From contig CAOSZT010000003.1 in NCBI GenBank assembly GCA_948528155.1, positions 1 to 11,657 of the forward strand: a stretch of 11,657 bases of DNA, read 5' to 3'. A program made the translations under genes and the position numbers. Shown here one piece after another: positions 8,301-11,657 of this stretch. Every line of letters begins with the position of its first letter. The stretch's first letter is position 1. The stretch is from an uncultured Clostridia bacterium (lineage in GTDB: Bacteria > Bacillota > Clostridia > TANB77 > CAG-508). Under the pieces are notes generated by a model. That model saw only the letters and a list, made by a program, of their open reading frames with translations, was not told where the DNA came from and did not search any database.

Positions 8301-8843
8301 GAGAATTGGGAAGAATTAGAGAAATCAATAATTAATTGTAATAAATGTAAATTATATAAAACTAGGAAAAATATTGTTTTTGGTACAGGGAATAAAGATG
8401 CTGAGATAATGTTTATTGGTGAAGGTCCTGGAGCAGATGAGGATATGCAAGGAGAGCCTTTTGTAGGTAGAGCAGGAAAATTAATGAATATGGCTTTTGG
8501 AGTTGTTGGTATAAAGAGAGAGAATGTCTATATTGCAAATATTGTAAAGTGTAGACCTCCTTCTAATAGAAATCCAGAAGATGATGAGGCTTTTGCTTGT
8601 TTAAATTATTTAAGAAATCAAGTTCTACTTGTTAAACCAAAGATTATTGTTTTGTTAGGAAGTGTAGCTTTGAAAAATATTTTGGGTAAAGAGTATGGTA
8701 TTACTGCATCAAGAGGAAAGTGGGTTGAGAAAAAAGGTATTAAATATATTCCTACTTGGCATCCAGCTGCATTACTTAGAGATGAAACTAAAAAGGTTGA
8801 TTTTATTAATGATTTGAGATTAGTAATTGAGGAATTAAAATAA
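8295..8843 (+). CDS. Family 4 (Fe-S) uracil-DNA glycosylase
   Basis: This enzyme excises uracil from DNA and starts base excision repair. At 182 residues it has the usual size. The four [4Fe-4S] cysteines are intact: C15 and C18 in NCNKCKLYKTR, C86 in NIVKCRPPSNRNP, and C102, with the 15-residue gap between the last two typical of family 4. Active-site motif A, GEGPGADEDMQGEPFVGRAG, lies at 42-61, and the second motif, WHPAALLRD, at 155-163 with H156. The ATG at 8295 follows AAAGGA by 6 bases. The gene is third after addB in the block, 73 bases after the carboxypeptidase gene, the widest gap within it. Fusions with the SPO1 DNA polymerase N-terminal domain share this fold, but the length here fits a stand-alone glycosylase. 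Confidence 0.95.
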   Translation: MFENWEELEKSIINCNKCKLYKTRKNIVFGTGNKDAEIMFIGEGPGADEDMQGEPFVGRAGKLMNMAFGVVGIKRENVYIANIVKCRPPSNRNPEDDEAFACLNYLRNQVLLVKPKIIVLLGSVALKNILGKEYGITASRGKWVEKKGIKYIPTWHPAALLRDETKKVDFINDLRLVIEELK

Positions 8844-8866
8844 ATAAAATATATGGTGAGGAAGAA

Positions 8867-10156
8867 ATGGAAGGAATAGAAGAAAAAGTAAATTATTGTT
8901 TAAATTGTAAAATAAAACCTTGTTCACAAAAGGGTTGTCCTTTAAATAATAATATACCAGATTTTATAATGGCAGTAAAAGAAGAAAAATATAAAGAGGC
9001 ATATAAAATATTATCAGAAACTACTGTGTTGCCAGGAATATGTGGTAAAATATGTCCACATATGAAGCAATGTCAAGGTAGTTGTGTTAGAGGTATAAAA
9101 GGAGAAGCAGTAAGTATTGGAGATATTGAAAACTTTGTTTTTCAGAAAGCTGTAGAACAAGGGTATAAATTGAAAGATGTAATAAATTTAGAAAAGAATC
9201 CTATATTATCACATAAGAAGGTGGCTGTAATAGGAGGAGGACCAGCTGGATTAACATGTGCAGCTTTTTTAGCTAAAGATGGAGTTAATGTTACTATTTA
9301 TGAAAAATATGATTATTTAGGTGGTTTATTGGTTCATGGAATACCAGAATTTAGATTACCAAAAGAAGAAGTTAAAGAGAGTATAAATAAAATTTTAGAA
9401 TTAGGAATTAAAGTTGAATATAATAGAGAACTTGGAAAAAATTTAAAATTAGAAGATTTAGAAAAAGATTATGATGCTATATTTTTAGGAATTGGTGCAA
9501 ATAAATCTGCTAAAATGGGAGTAAAGGGTGAAGATTTGGAAGGTGTATATGGCGGAAATGAGCTTTTAGAATACAATACACATCCAAATTATGAAGGAAA
9601 AATTGTGTCTGTAGTTGGTGGTGGAAATGTAGCGATGGATTGTGCTAGAACTATAAAAAGATTAGGTGCAAAAAAAGTGAATATAATTTATAGAAGAGCA
9701 GAAGAACAAATGCCAGCAGAGATAAAGGAAATAGAAGAGGCGAAAAATGAAGAAATAAATTTTTTATTCCAAAATAATATTGTTGAAATAAAAGAAAATG
9801 TAAATATGAAAGTAAATGATAAAGAAAAAAAAGTAGCAAAATTAGAACTAATTAAAACAAAGTTAGTACAAAAAGAAGGAGAGACAAGACAAGTTCCTGT
9901 AAATGTAGAAGGAAGTAATTATGAGATAAATACAGATTATGTTGTTATGGCACTTGGAAGTACTGTTTGTGATGAGGTTTTTGATTTAGGTCTAACTATA
10001 AATAAATGGGGAAATATTTATATAAATGAAAAATATCAAAGTTCTAATCCTAAGATATTTGCAGGTGGAGATTTAGCAGGTTGTAAAGGAACTGTTGCTT
10101 GGGCTGCTTATTCAGGTAGACAATCTGCTAATTACATAAAAGAGTATTTGAAATAA
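8867..10156 (+). CDS. GltD-like NAD(P)H-dependent flavoprotein oxidoreductase
   Basis: The protein resembles the glutamate synthase small subunit and the related NfnB/SudA-type flavoproteins, which pass electrons from NAD(P)H through FAD and Fe-S clusters. Eight cysteines lie in the N-terminal Fe-S domain: C11, C14, C19 and C24 (CLNCKIKPCSQKGC), then C59, C63, C69 and C73 (CGKICPHMKQCQGSC). The FAD-binding motif GGGPAG is at 123-128 with an acidic strand end (IYEK), and the NAD(P)H-binding motif GGGNVA at 251-256 is followed by the 'YRRAEEQMPA' segment. The C-terminal AGGDLAGCKGTVAWAAYSG is the second FAD contact. At 429 residues it is slightly shorter than typical GltD. No glutamate synthase large subunit or NfnA partner is visible nearby, so its acceptor is unknown. 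GGTGAGG precedes the start by 5 bases, and the gene lies 23 bases after the glycosylase gene. It is the last gene of the block. Confidence 0.9.
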   Translation: MEGIEEKVNYCLNCKIKPCSQKGCPLNNNIPDFIMAVKEEKYKEAYKILSETTVLPGICGKICPHMKQCQGSCVRGIKGEAVSIGDIENFVFQKAVEQGYKLKDVINLEKNPILSHKKVAVIGGGPAGLTCAAFLAKDGVNVTIYEKYDYLGGLLVHGIPEFRLPKEEVKESINKILELGIKVEYNRELGKNLKLEDLEKDYDAIFLGIGANKSAKMGVKGEDLEGVYGGNELLEYNTHPNYEGKIVSVVGGGNVAMDCARTIKRLGAKKVNIIYRRAEEQMPAEIKEIEEAKNEEINFLFQNNIVEIKENVNMKVNDKEKKVAKLELIKTKLVQKEGETRQVPVNVEGSNYEINTDYVVMALGSTVCDEVFDLGLTINKWGNIYINEKYQSSNPKIFAGGDLAGCKGTVAWAAYSGRQSANYIKEYLK

Positions 10157-10181
10157 TTGTATGTAAAAAGTTTTAATAATA

Positions 10182-10219
10182 AAAGTGTTGATAATAAAAA
10201 TTATTACTATCAACACTTT
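10182..10219. terminator. Bidirectional hairpin terminator between convergent genes
   Basis: AAAGTGTTGATA (10182-10193) and TATCAACACTTT (10208-10219) form a perfect 12-bp stem around a 14-base AT-rich loop that can itself pair further. It lies 25 bases after the flavoprotein gene and 5 bases before the end of the converging - strand gene. The flanks are T-rich when read outward in either direction, though neither side has a long uninterrupted T run. It is the best terminator in the window. Confidence 0.8.
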
Positions 10220-10224
10220 AGGTA

Positions 10225-11331
10225 TTATTTTTCAATACTTTTATTTTCTTCTAATTTGTTTCTAAATATAATTTTTCTAATATATCTAAAAAATGCTAAA
10301 ATTTTGGAAGTCTTTTGTTTTACAAGATATAAAGAGCTATCTGTAATTCCATTTTCTAGTAAATTATATTTATCTTCTAAGTTCATCATTCTATTAACAT
10401 AATAGTCATTAAAATAATTATATCCTTCAGAATAGCCTAAATAATCTTTAAAGTTATATAATTTTCTCCTATAATTTTCTAAATCTTCTAAATTAGTAAT
10501 AGAATAGAAAGCTTTATCAAAATAACTAGAAATAATAAGATTTTGGGCTTTTATAAATGTAGATGAAATATCACCTTTTAAAGAATTTATTTTATCAATC
10601 AAATTGTCAACTTTTTTATTTCTATCATCAATTTGAGAAATTTTATTATTAATTTTTATTATTTGTTCTTCACATGATAATATGTCATCAATATAATCCT
10701 GTATTTGCATAAAGGATTTATAATCAGTAAGTTCAATAAGTTTTTTCTTAAAATTATCATTACTATTAATAGTACTTTCAAATAAAATATCTTCACCAGT
10801 AATGTAACTAAGTTGATTTACTAAACAACACTCTAATGGATAATATGATGGGCTAGTTGTTTCAAAAGAAATATTAAAATATTTTACAAATTCTTTTGGA
10901 ATTCCTAAAATCTTTGAAGACATTAGTTGAACAGCTGCTTCATTTAAGCCTAAACCATATATTTTAAATTCTGTATAATCACAAAGTCCCATTCGTAATA
11001 AATAATTTCTTTTATCTTTTATTTCTTGAATATAATGAATGCATTCATGTATAGCAAATTCTTCTATATCATTAATGTCAATATGTGAATTGAAATAAAT
11101 AGAGCAATTTTTATAAAAATAGTTTGCTTCTGACATTCCTTCAGGCATTTTTGCAATGTACATATTTAATCTAGATAGTTTGATAAATAAATTATTTTGA
11201 TTAAGATTAAAGTTTGGGAAGGTTTTACATAATCTAATTGATACATTTCTTGCTATTGAATTTACTTTTAATGTATCTATTTTTTCTAATACTTCAATTC
11301 CATCTTTTCTTAAATCTGATTCAATACTCAT
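10225..11331 (-). CDS. Uncharacterised HExxH protein with coiled coil (putative metallopeptidase)
   Basis: I do not recognise a named family. The 368-residue protein has no signal peptide, so it is probably cytosolic. A segment FAIHECIHYIQE carries HECIH at 95-99, the zinc-binding HExxH of metallopeptidases, with E96 as the presumed catalytic base. Thirty-two residues later comes GLNEAAVQ with E131, a fitting third ligand for a gluzincin-type (HExxH...E) site. A charged, Ile/Leu-spaced stretch at about 210-256 (ILSCEEQIIKINNKISQID and onward) is a likely coiled coil. The tail (from about 338) is strongly basic with aromatic residues (SKILAFFRYIRKIIFRNK) and could touch membrane or nucleic acid. 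AAGGAG, read on the - strand at 11338-11343, supports the ATG. The gene stands alone, convergent to the flavoprotein gene and divergent from the gene at 11576. Protease activity is inferred only from the motif. Confidence 0.8.
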   Translation of the reverse strand: MSIESDLRKDGIEVLEKIDTLKVNSIARNVSIRLCKTFPNFNLNQNNLFIKLSRLNMYIAKMPEGMSEANYFYKNCSIYFNSHIDINDIEEFAIHECIHYIQEIKDKRNYLLRMGLCDYTEFKIYGLGLNEAAVQLMSSKILGIPKEFVKYFNISFETTSPSYYPLECCLVNQLSYITGEDILFESTINSNDNFKKKLIELTDYKSFMQIQDYIDDILSCEEQIIKINNKISQIDDRNKKVDNLIDKINSLKGDISSTFIKAQNLIISSYFDKAFYSITNLEDLENYRRKLYNFKDYLGYSEGYNYFNDYYVNRMMNLEDKYNLLENGITDSSLYLVKQKTSKILAFFRYIRKIIFRNKLEENKSIEK

Positions 11332-11360
11332 ATATTTCTCCTTAAAATTTTACTAAATAT

Positions 11361-11366
11361 ATTATA
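11361..11366 (-). promoter_or_regulatory. Probable -10 element for the HExxH gene
   Basis: Read on the - strand this is TATAAT, the consensus -10 box, about 30 bases upstream of the start codon. The matching -35 position, 17 bases further out, reads ATATAA and is not a recognisable -35 box. The spacer and -35 positions are filled by the palindrome at 11368-11388, so this promoter may depend on a regulator. Confidence 0.45.
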
Positions 11367-11367
11367 C

Positions 11368-11388
11368 TATAAATTTTGAAAATTTATA
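11368..11388. repeat. Perfect 21-base palindrome in the divergent promoter region
   Basis: TATAAATTTT, a single G, then AAAATTTATA gives 10-base arms with no mismatch. It lies directly beside the -10 box of the - strand gene, at the position a repressor or activator site would occupy. It consists only of A/T apart from the centre, so chance is a real alternative in this AT-rich DNA. Confidence 0.5.
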
Positions 11389-11500
11389 TTACATAGATAT
11401 TAAATATTTATTACGTTTACATTACAAAAAAATTATATATGTTTTATTACAATTTAATACAGTAGATAGATATATGTTGAAAAATGTTAGAAAAATTTTG

Positions 11501-11529
11501 TTGACACTTATAAGGTAATATTGTATAAT
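11501..11529 (+). promoter_or_regulatory. Consensus sigma-A promoter for the gene at 11576
   Basis: A perfect TTGACA (11501-11506), a 17-base spacer and a perfect TATAAT (11524-11529) make this the strongest promoter in the window. The start of transcription should be near 11536, where a small palindrome begins. The leader is about 40 bases long. Confidence 0.88.
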
Positions 11530-11536
11530 GATGATA

Positions 11537-11549
11537 CAGTTTTAAACTG
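11537..11549. repeat. Palindrome at the transcription start, possible operator
   Basis: CAGTTT-T-AAACTG has perfect 6-base arms and begins 7 bases after the -10 box, covering the expected +1 to +13. Repressor sites often lie at this position. It could also form only a weak hairpin in the leader, too short to be a convincing terminator. Confidence 0.4.
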
Positions 11550-11575
11550 AATAAATTAAGAAAGGAGGACATATA

Positions 11576-11657
11576 ATGACACAGAAAGAAAAAGATCAAG
11601 TGCTATTGGATTTAAAGAAAGGGCAGGAAGACTTATTTAAAGGACAGAAAGAAAGAG
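11576..11657 (+). CDS. N-terminus of a charged, probably coiled-coil protein (cut by window end)
   Basis: The ATG at 11576 lies 7 bases after AAAGGAGG (11561-11568), an excellent ribosome binding site, and behind a consensus promoter, so a real and well-expressed gene begins here. Only 27 full codons are visible: MTQKEKDQVLLDLKKGQEDL, then FKGQKER. The sequence is Lys/Glu/Gln-rich with leucines or phenylalanine at helix-like spacing and two near-repeats of KGQ(E/K), which suggests an amphipathic helix or coiled coil. No hydrophobic signal segment is seen. The family cannot be named from this fragment, which runs off the right edge. Confidence 0.75.
   Translation, partial: MTQKEKDQVLLDLKKGQEDLFKGQKER

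Noticed and set aside
10157..10402. An 81-codon + strand frame after the flavoprotein gene.
   Set aside because: It has no ribosome binding site, runs through the terminator hairpin and is antisense to the HExxH gene. It is a shadow frame.
1..11657. Defence island, prophage or mobile element.
   Set aside because: No integrase, transposase, restriction, toxin-antitoxin or phage structural gene was seen, and no terminal inverted repeats or tRNA attachment site.

Overview
The window is very AT-rich with standard-code, Shine-Dalgarno-led genes. Its gene set (AddB, OGG1-type glycosylase, family 4 uracil-DNA glycosylase, PgeF, S66 LD-carboxypeptidase, GltD-like flavoprotein, TasA/camelysin-like surface protein) points to a low-GC Gram-positive bacterium, most likely an anaerobic, possibly gut-dwelling member of the Clostridia. 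Three of the proteins carry complete sets of Fe-S cluster cysteines, which fits an anaerobe. No tRNA, rRNA, CRISPR array, insertion sequence or prophage gene was seen.

Layout. (1) Positions 1-1894 hold two exported or surface proteins on the + strand. The first is the C-terminal part of a TasA/camelysin-like protein whose start lies left of the window. The second is a membrane-anchored protein with Ig-like domains and two ChW-like segments, probably started from a rare ATT codon. (2) A good sigma-A promoter at 1933-1961 drives an OGG1-type 8-oxoguanine DNA glycosylase (2004-2870). (3) A co-directional block (3054-10156) follows: addB, pgeF, an S66 LD-carboxypeptidase, a family 4 uracil-DNA glycosylase and a GltD-like NAD(P)H oxidoreductase. 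Gaps in it run from about 20 to 73 bases, and it ends at a strong hairpin (10182-10219). (4) A convergent - strand gene (10225-11331) encodes an unrecognised protein with an HExxH zinc-protease signature and a coiled coil. (5) A 244-base divergent intergenic region carries promoters in both directions and two palindromes. (6) The start of a charged, probably coiled-coil protein at 11576 is cut by the right edge.

How the genes fit together. OGG, AddB and UDG cover oxidised-guanine repair, double-strand-break processing and uracil repair. PgeF and the LD-carboxypeptidase both act on peptidoglycan precursor or turnover quality. The central block therefore looks like a housekeeping cluster for DNA and wall maintenance, not a defence island. 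addB is not followed by addA, which is unusual. The least explained parts are the surface-protein pair at the left and the HExxH gene with its palindrome-bearing divergent promoter region at the right. I see no convincing evidence of an entirely new multi-gene system, but these two parts merit a closer look.
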